The notes under the pieces are model-generated. The model did no database searches. It saw nothing but the letters and a program-made list of their open reading frames with translations, and was not told where the DNA came from. 25,374 nucleotides of DNA. Source: Opitutia bacterium UBA7441. GTDB taxonomy: Bacteria > Verrucomicrobiota > Verrucomicrobiia > Opitutales > Coraliomargaritaceae. Within the stretch, counting starts at the first letter, position 1; each line of letters begins with the position of its first letter. Both the position numbers and the translations under genes were made by a program. Of this stretch, positions 1-7,684 are shown piece after piece. Location: the NCBI GenBank assembly GCA_002480015.1, contig DLQD01000032.1, forward strand, positions 1-25,374, read 5' to 3'.

Positions 1-13
1 CTTTCTTCAGCGA

Positions 14-889
14 TCATCGAATACTTCTAAAAAGCGCTTGTTCTATTTTAAGAACTTCAGGGCAATCCCAGAAGAATTCTCGAGCCAGCTGCCTAAGATG
101 ACCTTCTGACAAAGCATCTCTATAAAGAGAATCGCTTTCAAATTCACGCCACCTTTCAAGAACATTCTGCTTCAGATAAGGCGCTTGATCGAGTCCAGAA
201 AAACTGCTGCCACCCGCGAAATCGGGAACATAGTCCAACGCCTCAGAGCCATGGCTTTCGTTGAGACCTAAGTCGCTTGCCAGCTTACAGCGATAGTCTT
301 TGCTCTGCACAAATTTGTTATAGTTGATAACGATTCGGTAATCTTCTGGTTGGCTGGCAGCCCCAAGAAGTGTCGAAAGAATTTTCGCTCGATTCTTTAT
401 CTCTCTTTCCGGATCGGTGCCTTGTTTATAATGTAGTTTTAGATTACTCGCGATACAGTTGTAAGGGTCTCGTATTATATAGATTTTTGTTCCTTTTATC
501 TTCGATAGGAAACGCTTGTGAATGAGGTCCTTGCCAGTTTGATTCTCAAACGAATAGATGCAATGATAAGAGTTTTCTTGAAGCGATCTTTCTATGGATT
601 TTTGACCACTTAATCCCTTTGAATGCTCAATAAGAGAGCCAGATTTGAATGTGAGATGATCCCAATTCATAAACGTATAACAAAACCCATTCCTTTCGAT
701 CCAACAGTGATTTAAGTGAAAGGTATTCTTCAATCCTCTACTGAGCCAGTCTAGGATTAGGTGTTGTCCAGACCTCATGACCGAATACGAAACAAAAGAT
801 CGCGTATGATTTCCTTTCGCCTGGGATAGGGGATCCCTGATAGGAAGTACAGATCTGATAGAGTTTTTGATACCTTTAATCATCGTCAT
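14..889 (-). CDS. Sulfotransferase-like protein
   Basis: A 291-residue protein with the two PAPS-binding signatures of the sulfotransferase fold. Near residue 38 there is a 5'-phosphosulfate loop-like motif, RSGQHLILDWL. Around residue 140 there is a 3'-phosphate-binding motif, IIRDPYNCIASNL, containing the usual Arg-Asp-Pro. No signal peptide or membrane segment is seen, so a cytoplasmic enzyme is expected, transferring sulfate from PAPS to a sugar or lipid-linked glycan. It is the last gene visible in the minus-strand polysaccharide operon, 33 bp after the GT4 gene. That position suggests it sulfates the exopolysaccharide repeat unit; the substrate is inferred from context only. The start is an ATG (MTMIKG). 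The family call is fairly secure, the acceptor unknown. Confidence 0.75.
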   Translation of the reverse strand: MTMIKGIKNSIRSVLPIRDPLSQAKGNHTRSFVSYSVMRSGQHLILDWLSRGLKNTFHLNHCWIERNGFCYTFMNWDHLTFKSGSLIEHSKGLSGQKSIERSLQENSYHCIYSFENQTGKDLIHKRFLSKIKGTKIYIIRDPYNCIASNLKLHYKQGTDPEREIKNRAKILSTLLGAASQPEDYRIVINYNKFVQSKDYRCKLASDLGLNESHGSEALDYVPDFAGGSSFSGLDQAPYLKQNVLERWREFESDSLYRDALSEGHLRQLAREFFWDCPEVLKIEQALFRSIR

Positions 890-922
890 TTAGAATCGTA
901 TTCGAGGTCGAGTATTCTTTTC

Positions 923-2092
923 TCATTTATGGAAAAAGGAAAAGAGCCGACGCTTTATTCGGCGGGGTAGTTTTATGTCGTCGGGTCGGTGGATTTTTGC
1001 CGACCGCGGGATCTCCTTGCTCAATATTTGGTTGAAGGCGCTTTGGTAAGCATTGGCCATGTTTTCGAGAGAAGCCATTTCTCTGGCTCGTTTTCGCGAA
1101 GCTTCAGAGAGCGCTGTCCATTGTTCCTGATTGTTCCAGATCGCTGCAATTCGCCGGGCCATCGTGGCTGGTTCAGCATGCCCAACCATGCATTGATCAA
1201 GGAGCCCCGTTAGGGCTTCTCGAACACCACTTTTAATTTTGTAAACACAAGGGACGCATCCAGCGGCCATCGATTCAAGTAGACTAATCGGCAGTCCTTC
1301 AAAGTCGGAGGTGAGTAGGGAAAAGTGGGATTCACTGAAAATTTGAGTGACGCGTTCATTAGAGACGCGACCGACCATCGAGACTCGGTCTGCGACGCCT
1401 GCATCTTGAAAACGTTTTTGCAACTCCTTTGCATCTTGACCATCGCCAGCTACGGTTAGTTCAGCGTCGATTCCGATATTGTTGAGTTCGCGAACAACTT
1501 TGGGCAAATCAAAGACTCGCTTTTGATACTGAATGAGGCGGTTGCAGTAAGCCAGTTTCAGGAGTCCAGATGCCGACCGACCTCCTTCTTCACTAGGAAT
1601 TGGTATGCCGTAGGGAATCTTGAAAACCCGGTTTTTCAGGCTAGGGAATCTTTCGTTTAGTTGCTCAGCAATATAGTCACTGACGGCCACAAGACCATCG
1701 CAGTTTTCTCCAATTCTTTTGATTTCATCAAAATACCGCTCCTCATCGCTATGGACGACGGCGAGCACTCGAACTTTTGGAGAAAGCGTTCCAACTGCGC
1801 AACTCCGATGAAAGTCGAAGTTGGTAATGTAAATACAGGGAGCTTTAGATTCGAGATAGGCTTTTAGGGCCTTCCACTCTGAACGACGCTTCCTCGGTTG
1901 AGCTACTTCGAGGAAATCATAGGGTATTTCTTGTTGGTCTAACTCCGGTTGGTGGCAACGAGAAATACCGGTAAAGAGCACTTTCGAATTAAAGCGCTCT
2001 TCTCGCTCCAATGAGCGGATCAGATTTACCGTCCACGTGTTGACCCCTGAGAGATACCATTTTGCGTAGCTATGGAAAATTGGAATCTTCAT
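923..2092 (-). CDS. Glycosyltransferase family 4 (GT-B fold)
   Basis: A 389-residue glycosyltransferase. The C-terminal half carries the retaining GT4 signature FEGLPISLLESMAAG (E-x7-E) near residue 265, preceded by a typical nucleotide-binding stretch (VAGDGQDAKELQ, then MVGRVSNERV). The N-terminal half has the acceptor-side Rossmann-like domain. I chose the ATG at 2092 (MKIPIFH) over the TTG one codon upstream. This ATG overlaps the stop of the upstream GT61 gene by one base (TGATG on the coding strand), a sign of translational coupling. It probably adds one sugar from an NDP-sugar to the lipid-linked repeat unit on the cytoplasmic face. Donor and acceptor cannot be read from the sequence. 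Confidence 0.88.
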   Translation of the reverse strand: MKIPIFHSYAKWYLSGVNTWTVNLIRSLEREERFNSKVLFTGISRCHQPELDQQEIPYDFLEVAQPRKRRSEWKALKAYLESKAPCIYITNFDFHRSCAVGTLSPKVRVLAVVHSDEERYFDEIKRIGENCDGLVAVSDYIAEQLNERFPSLKNRVFKIPYGIPIPSEEGGRSASGLLKLAYCNRLIQYQKRVFDLPKVVRELNNIGIDAELTVAGDGQDAKELQKRFQDAGVADRVSMVGRVSNERVTQIFSESHFSLLTSDFEGLPISLLESMAAGCVPCVYKIKSGVREALTGLLDQCMVGHAEPATMARRIAAIWNNQEQWTALSEASRKRAREMASLENMANAYQSAFNQILSKEIPRSAKIHRPDDIKLPRRIKRRLFSFFHK

Positions 2093-3411
2093 CAAGCCGT
2101 GGTGAATTCTAAAATTTCTTGAATTAGCCTATCAGTTTCTTCGAAATCTTGATCGGCTCCCAAGCGCTCCATATTGAGCACCGCCCTTCCAAGCTTAGGT
2201 TCAGGCAAGGTAGGTCTTCCCATCGCAAAAGAGTATTTCAGCCCAAGCATACAAGAAAGATTCCAATAGCAAACATTCACGTATTCTGGAGCGAAGAGCT
2301 CTACGACCTTTGTTCCTGCGGGGCACCAAGTCAGATTGGTGAGACCCGCGCCATGGCTAGCGACGACCGCTTTGGCCTGAGAGAAGAGCTTTATTTGTTC
2401 AGCGAGACTGAGTCTTTCTAATTGTAACACCTCGAAACCATTTTGTTTGAGCTGATCTGTAATGAGTTGTTCGCTGATCAATCGCCTGCGGGAGGCACCA
2501 GCGCGACTCACGAAAATCTTTCGATGTGGAGATGCGTTAGTTTCTTTAGGCAAAAAGACTGCACGCAGCCATTCAAGAACCCATGGGTCGGGCGGGAGAA
2601 GACAACCCAGCGTAACGCAGGTGAGTTTATCCGCAGAGACAAGTGAGTCGATCTCAGTTTCTATGAGTTTTTTCCGATCGATCCCTATTCGAAGCAATGC
2701 GTCTAAGGCATAAGGCATTCGAAGCGAGTCGATTAGAATATAGTCGAAACCATCAAGTTCGATTCCTGCATTTTTTAGGATTTTTATTTTTGACATTGAA
2801 TCGACGAAAAAATGCCAAATGTTAACGCTTGCAGCGGGAGCGCTTAGGACTAGGGCGGTGCCATTAAGCTTTTTCGGCTTTCTGATTCGCTTCCGAAACA
2901 TGGTTGCCGGTAATCCACATTTTAGTGCCCAAAACGGAGCTTCCCAGTCTAAGGGCCGAAAGTCTTTGTCAAAAAGCACATGGTCGTGCCCGTGAAAGCT
3001 TCCTCCGGGGATTTCCATAATGAATGACTCTCGACTCCGATAAGAGGGTAGATAATCGAAAAATGTCGCGGGTAGGGCTTGATCAAGTAACGACTTTGGT
3101 AAGGTCGGGCTATTGGTGTATCCTTTTTCTGTCCAGATTCGAAAATTCCGAGACGATGAAATGTCAGGCGCCGGAAGGAACAGACCTGATCGTCGCCTTA
3201 GAAATGGAACTCGACTGTCGAATCGACGCAGCGGATGTGTCGAAACGGAGGAGTGGTCAAAAGGTCCCGGCTCAGGTTTACTTTGCCATTTCGGGTGGGA
3301 TTGGATGTGCGCATGCCATTTTTGTGCCAAGCTAGCAGAGCCTAGACCCAAAAATGCCCTTGAAATGCCCATTTGAAATTTGGATGTTGGAAAAAGGTCT
3401 TTCAGTCGCAT
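2092..3411 (-). CDS. Glycosyltransferase family 61 protein (DUF563)
   Basis: A 439-residue protein with the C-terminal GT61 block. It reads IFVSRAGASRRRL (about residue 295), then AKAVVASHGAGLTNLTWCP (about 350), then VVELFAPEYVN. The HGAGLTN core is the hallmark of this family, whose members include plant xylosyltransferases and bacterial capsule and EPS transferases. The N-terminal third is divergent and has no obvious signal peptide. The ATG overlaps the stop of the upstream ABC transporter gene by one base (TAATG), and its own stop overlaps the GT4 start. Flippase, GT61, GT4 and sulfotransferase therefore look like one tightly coupled transcript. It probably decorates or extends the repeat unit; the sugar specificity is unknown. 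Confidence 0.85.
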   Translation of the reverse strand: MRLKDLFPTSKFQMGISRAFLGLGSASLAQKWHAHIQSHPKWQSKPEPGPFDHSSVSTHPLRRFDSRVPFLRRRSGLFLPAPDISSSRNFRIWTEKGYTNSPTLPKSLLDQALPATFFDYLPSYRSRESFIMEIPGGSFHGHDHVLFDKDFRPLDWEAPFWALKCGLPATMFRKRIRKPKKLNGTALVLSAPAASVNIWHFFVDSMSKIKILKNAGIELDGFDYILIDSLRMPYALDALLRIGIDRKKLIETEIDSLVSADKLTCVTLGCLLPPDPWVLEWLRAVFLPKETNASPHRKIFVSRAGASRRRLISEQLITDQLKQNGFEVLQLERLSLAEQIKLFSQAKAVVASHGAGLTNLTWCPAGTKVVELFAPEYVNVCYWNLSCMLGLKYSFAMGRPTLPEPKLGRAVLNMERLGADQDFEETDRLIQEILEFTTA

Positions 3412-5171
3412 TAAGAACCGTCCATTAAGTTGATAATCTTATCGCATCTCTCAACCGTTGAGAGCCTATGAGCGACCACGAGCATAGTCACGCTGCCTTG
3501 GAGTGAATTAATCGCTTCGGTGACTTCGGCCTCGGTTTCATTATCGAGAGCTGAGGTGGCTTCGTCTAAAATCAGGAGGCTCGGGCGACGATAAAGTGCT
3601 CGGGCGATTGCGATGCGTTGGCGTTGACCACCGGAAAGGCGAATGCCTCGCTCCCCAACCATTGTATCGAACCCGTCATTGAGGTCATTCTCAATGAAAT
3701 CGAGAATACGTGCGGCCGAGGCAACTTCTCTTAAGCGTTCAAGATCAATGGCGTCATCGGACAATCCAAGAGCAATGTTCGATGCAAGCGTATCGTCTAT
3801 GAGAAAGACATCTTGCGGGACGTAGCCAATACCAGCTTGCCAGGCTCTCATGTCGCTTAAGTCGAGGTTCTTTCCGTCGACTAACAGTCGACCACCTGTG
3901 GGCTGGTGAAGACCTAGAATCGCATCGATCAATGTCGATTTTCCAGAACCTGTCGGCCCAATGATGCCAATTGAATTTCCCTTTTTAATGATCAGCGAAA
4001 ATCGATCAAGGACTGGGTTTTTGGCTCCAGGATAGCCAAAAGACAAATCTTCAATCTGAATCTCGTGCGCCCACTTTAGTGGAGCTGGTTTTTTAGAAGA
4101 AACGCAAGTCGCTGCGTTTTCATTACTGGCAACTCCGTCCTTTTGAAATTCATCATAGACTTCCTCAAGCGCATGGCGTTGCGTGGCAATCTGTGAGATT
4201 TGTGCGTAGAGAATTTGCGCTGCAGGTAGCATGCGATATCCGGCAAGCCCAATGATGCCAAGAGTGGGGAGGATCGAAGCAAAGTCTTTACCAATACCGG
4301 CCTGGATAATGACGACGGCCACAATCCCACCAAATGCAATCGGTTCGAGAATGTATTTGGGTGCATGGTAGTAGATCGGGAGGCGAGTGTTGACAGTCGC
4401 TAGCGTTTTCGAGTGGGTGGCATATCGATCAAGGAAGGAGGCCTCGGCGTTTTGAACCTTAATCGGTTTGATCCCGCCAAGTAGCTGTTGAGCCTCCTTC
4501 ATAACGCCCCGATAGGCATTTTTCTGCTCGCCAGACGCCTTGGAATATCTCGATTTGAGAAAACTAAAGACGCTCGCGTAATAGAGCGAAATTAGTAGAA
4601 ATGCCGCACAGGCGATCAACGGATCCACAATGATTAGCGTTGCTGCGAGAAAGACTAAGGTGACTAACCTAGCAAAGCCCTCCAGTAGAGGGAAGAGTAC
4701 GCCCATCGTCATACTCATGACGTCGGAATTTGCTTTTTTGAGAAGGATCCCCGTGTTACTGCGAAGAAAATAGCTCCATGGTTGCGAAACGATTTGCGAG
4801 AGTAATCGGACTCGCAACCAGTGAGCGAAGCCTTGACCGTAGCTGGCACGAACATAGTCACCGGCGAGGCTTACGGCATTGGCTGCGACTAGCATCGAGA
4901 TGGAAAATATACCTGCTGTAATCAGCAGAGCGGCATCCGTCATCTTGGGCAAAAGACTTAAGAGTAGTTCGCCGTAATGCGAATTTCTAAATTGAGAAGG
5001 GTCGCTGGCAACTGCCAGGAACGGAAAGATTGAGGTAACGCCGACTACCTGAAACACACCCTGTAATAGAGTGATTGCCAAAACGAAAAGCGGCTTCTTT
5101 CGGCTGTAAGGCGCGGCCAAGGAATAAAGCTTGGTGGCGATGTCGGCAATGACAGTGAAATAGCGAGACAT
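3411..5171 (-). CDS. ABC transporter, fused permease-ATPase, PglK/flippase-like
   Basis: A 586-residue half-transporter. An N-terminal region of about 340 residues carries around six membrane helices, including VLAITLLQGVFQVVGVTSIF and VVIIQAGIGKDFASILPTLG. The ATPase follows, with Walker A GPTGSGKST (about residue 400), signature LSGGQRQRIAIARAL (about 505), Walker B LLILDEATSALD and switch histidine VVAHRLSTVERCD. The first helix ends in ...SIFPFLAVASDP, like PglK-type flippases of lipid-linked oligosaccharides (recalled, not searched). It probably works as a homodimer flipping the undecaprenyl-linked repeat unit, since no Wzx-type MATE flippase is in the window. A drug or lipid exporter of the MsbA type is the alternative. 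The stop overlaps the GT61 start by one base. Confidence 0.85.
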   Translation of the reverse strand: MSRYFTVIADIATKLYSLAAPYSRKKPLFVLAITLLQGVFQVVGVTSIFPFLAVASDPSQFRNSHYGELLLSLLPKMTDAALLITAGIFSISMLVAANAVSLAGDYVRASYGQGFAHWLRVRLLSQIVSQPWSYFLRSNTGILLKKANSDVMSMTMGVLFPLLEGFARLVTLVFLAATLIIVDPLIACAAFLLISLYYASVFSFLKSRYSKASGEQKNAYRGVMKEAQQLLGGIKPIKVQNAEASFLDRYATHSKTLATVNTRLPIYYHAPKYILEPIAFGGIVAVVIIQAGIGKDFASILPTLGIIGLAGYRMLPAAQILYAQISQIATQRHALEEVYDEFQKDGVASNENAATCVSSKKPAPLKWAHEIQIEDLSFGYPGAKNPVLDRFSLIIKKGNSIGIIGPTGSGKSTLIDAILGLHQPTGGRLLVDGKNLDLSDMRAWQAGIGYVPQDVFLIDDTLASNIALGLSDDAIDLERLREVASAARILDFIENDLNDGFDTMVGERGIRLSGGQRQRIAIARALYRRPSLLILDEATSALDNETEAEVTEAINSLQGSVTMLVVAHRLSTVERCDKIINLMDGS

Positions 5172-5227
5172 AGTCTATAGAGAGCCCGAATCCATGAGAA
5201 GAGATTCTGATGAACGACTGTGCAGGA

Positions 5228-6316
5228 CTAAGCTTGGGATAGTCTGAGCCAATCTAAGTTTTCTTCAGCAAAATCGGCAATATTTTGGCAGACCTCAGTC
5301 AGACTCGTGACCGGAGCCCAGTCCCAAACTTCTTTAGCGAGGGTAGAATCGAGAATCATCCAGGGAATATCGAAGGGGCGATCCTGTGGATCGTGTTGAG
5401 GTTCAAAGTTCGTCTTGAAGCGGTCGTTGCACCAGTCGGTGAGTTCAGCAAGCGACATGGAGTTGGATGCACCGCCAGCGCAATTGATGATGGAAGGTTC
5501 CTGGTGCTTGCTTCCTGGTTCATTGTATTTGCTTGCGAATTGTTTCTCGATGAGGGGAAGTAGGTCTTTGGGGTGGAGGCAGTCGCGGACTTGGCGGCCC
5601 TTGCCGTCGAAACCGATGTATTTGAGGGGCTTGCCTTCGGCGAAGCTATGAATCCAGTAAGCGAAAATACCTTGCGCAGGGTGGCCGAATTGGCCCGCAC
5701 CAGCCATGACCCCACACCGGTTGATCCAGACGGGGAAGTCGTAAGTGTAGCCGTATTCCAGTGCAAGTTGCTCAGAAGCAAGCTTGGTCGCACCATAGAG
5801 AGAGACGGGGGCTTGGGTCGAAAAGGTCTCTTTGAGACCGTTTTTGGTTATTTGTTGTTTGTTGTTTAGGTCGGGGGTGAAGCGGTTTTTGCCGTTCTGG
5901 CTGTCTACTTTTAAGGGCAGGTTGACCAAGGGTGGGATGGAATAGACGCGGCTGGTGGAGAGGAGTGTGAAGCCGGCCTGATGTTTGCGACAGTATTCGA
6001 GCAGGTTGATGGTGCCTTGGAGATTGTGTTCCACCAGTTGGCGGGAACTGGTCTTGCCATCGACACCTGCCAGTACGGAAGCATTGGCGGCGCAGTCGAG
6101 CACCCAGTCAACCTTTGGGAGGGTTTCCAGGTCAGTGGCGATTCGAATGTCTCCATGGATGACCTCAGCACCCATTTGCTTAAGCGGTGCGACGTTCAAA
6201 TGGCTGCCGGGGCGGATTAGGTTGTCGATTCCCATGACTTGGTGGCCTGACTCGATGAGGCCTTTTGCCAGGGTGGAGCCGACGAAGCCGCAGATGCCTG
6301 TGATTAAAATTTTCAA
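5228..6316 (-). CDS. NAD-dependent epimerase/dehydratase, CDP-paratose 2-epimerase-like
   Basis: A 362-residue extended SDR enzyme. The Rossmann glycine motif is TGICGFVGS at residues 6-14, an acidic residue ends the second strand (GIDNL), and the catalytic Tyr-x3-Lys is YGATK near residue 172. The stretch GFDGKGRQVRDCLHPKDL resembles CDP-paratose/CDP-tyvelose epimerases (RfbE type), which invert C2 of a 3,6-dideoxyhexose nucleotide. Other NDP-sugar substrates are possible. The start is TTG: the first beta-strand (KILITG) begins at the second codon and no in-frame ATG precedes the glycine motif, so a downstream ATG would break the fold. The next gene upstream encodes a second member of the same subfamily 185 bp away. 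Confidence 0.8.
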   Translation of the reverse strand: MKILITGICGFVGSTLAKGLIESGHQVMGIDNLIRPGSHLNVAPLKQMGAEVIHGDIRIATDLETLPKVDWVLDCAANASVLAGVDGKTSSRQLVEHNLQGTINLLEYCRKHQAGFTLLSTSRVYSIPPLVNLPLKVDSQNGKNRFTPDLNNKQQITKNGLKETFSTQAPVSLYGATKLASEQLALEYGYTYDFPVWINRCGVMAGAGQFGHPAQGIFAYWIHSFAEGKPLKYIGFDGKGRQVRDCLHPKDLLPLIEKQFASKYNEPGSKHQEPSIINCAGGASNSMSLAELTDWCNDRFKTNFEPQHDPQDRPFDIPWMILDSTLAKEVWDWAPVTSLTEVCQNIADFAEENLDWLRLSQA

Positions 6317-6501
6317 TTTTACGAAAGATGTAGTTTAATATCTCATAAGGCCCGACGGTGACAAGCAAGCCTTCTTAGGATTTAAGCGAACCCAATCAAA
6401 AATGTTGGCTAGGAAGTCACTCTATGAAATGACTGTAAAAAGGTCACAGTTCTTTACAAGATGTCGCGCGATGTGCTGCGAGGCATAATAATTAAAACGG
6501 A

Positions 6502-7557
6502 CTATGATGAGCGACGTTCCGTCGCTTCGACAATTTGCCGCAAGATCTCCTCCAGAGAAATGGAGATGTCCCACTGGGGAAAGTGCCGTTTTATTTTTGA
6601 GAGGTCGGAGTAGTAGCACACGTGATCCCCGATCCGGTTTGATTCCTCGTAGTTAAAACGCTGCGCCTTCCCGCTGAATGCTTCGACCATCTTAAAAGCT
6701 TCCAAAATTGAGCACGCGTTATTTTTCCCGCCCCCGATATTGTAAACTTCGCCGCACCGTGGCGCTTCAATAAACGCATGTATAAAACGAGCGACATCGA
6801 GGCTATGAATATTGTCGCGGACCTGCTTGCCTTTGTAGCCGAAGATTTTGTATTCCCTGTTCTCTAGGTTGCACTGGACTAGGTAGCTGAGAAATCCATG
6901 TAACTGAACGCCGGAATGATTGGGTCCTGTTAAACAACCCCCACGTAGGGCACAGGTTGGCATCCCGAAATAGCGGCCGTATTCCTGAACCATGAGATCA
7001 GCTGCGAGCTTTGAGGCGCCGAAAAGCGAATGTTTGGACTGGTCAATCGTGAAGGTTTCAGGGATGCCATTGCTGAAATTCGGATCGTCGTAGTCCCATC
7101 GCGTCTTGAGTTCTTTCAGCCTAATTTGATTGGGGCGGTCCCCGTAGACTTTATTAGTCGAAAGGTGAACGAACGGAGCCTCGGGGCAGTTGCGGCGGGC
7201 AGCTTCCAGCAGATTCACCGTCCCGACTGCATTGGTGTCGAAATCTTCGAAAGGAATTTCTGCCGCTCGGTCGTGGCTCGGTTGCGCCGCGGTGTGAATA
7301 ATCGCATCCGGTGAAATTTCGTGAAGCAGTTCAAGAATCGATGAGCGGTCGCGGATGTCGAACTCGTGATGGGTGAGCCTATTGCCAAGTGCTTGTGTGA
7401 GGCGATCCTGGTTCCAGCGTGTATCTCCCTGGGGTCCGAAAAACACGGCCCGTTGGTTGTTGTCCAGACCGTGAATATGCCACCCCTCTTGCGCGAAGTA
7501 AGTAGAGACTTCTGAGCCGATTAAACCTGATGAACCGGTGACAAGTAATTTTTTCAT
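6502..7557 (-). CDS. NAD-dependent epimerase/dehydratase, CDP-paratose 2-epimerase-like (second copy)
   Basis: A 351-residue extended SDR protein. It has glycine motif TGSSGLIGS at residues 7-15, the NAD-ribose acidic residue in GLDNNQRAVFFG, and catalytic YxxxK-type region FGASK near residue 180, where Phe replaces the usual catalytic Tyr. FGYKGKQVRDNIHSLDVA parallels the matching block in the neighbouring epimerase. I chose the ATG at 7557 (MKKLLVTG) because the Rossmann strand starts there. A TTG 23 codons upstream would add a tail unlike the family. The Tyr-to-Phe change would weaken epimerase chemistry and may mean a divergent or regulatory role, if the alignment is right. It lies 127 bp after the tyrosine-kinase gene. 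Confidence 0.78.
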   Translation of the reverse strand: MKKLLVTGSSGLIGSEVSTYFAQEGWHIHGLDNNQRAVFFGPQGDTRWNQDRLTQALGNRLTHHEFDIRDRSSILELLHEISPDAIIHTAAQPSHDRAAEIPFEDFDTNAVGTVNLLEAARRNCPEAPFVHLSTNKVYGDRPNQIRLKELKTRWDYDDPNFSNGIPETFTIDQSKHSLFGASKLAADLMVQEYGRYFGMPTCALRGGCLTGPNHSGVQLHGFLSYLVQCNLENREYKIFGYKGKQVRDNIHSLDVARFIHAFIEAPRCGEVYNIGGGKNNACSILEAFKMVEAFSGKAQRFNYEESNRIGDHVCYYSDLSKIKRHFPQWDISISLEEILRQIVEATERRSS

Positions 7558-7684
7558 GCCAAAGAATTGGAAGCTGTCTGAGAAATACGTGGCGGGCTCG
7601 CTCGAGCTGGTAGCCCATGGGCTCAAGATGTCGCCGTCATGAAAACTGTTGAAAACATTTTCAAGTCGATCAATGGCCTCTCAA

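Noticed and set aside
3314..3329. Sigma-54-like site TGGCACAAAAATGGCA on the minus strand
   Set aside because: It lies inside the GT61 coding sequence, far from the next start, and a similar GG-N10-GC match (12703-12718) occurs inside the sugar transferase gene, so such hits look like chance.
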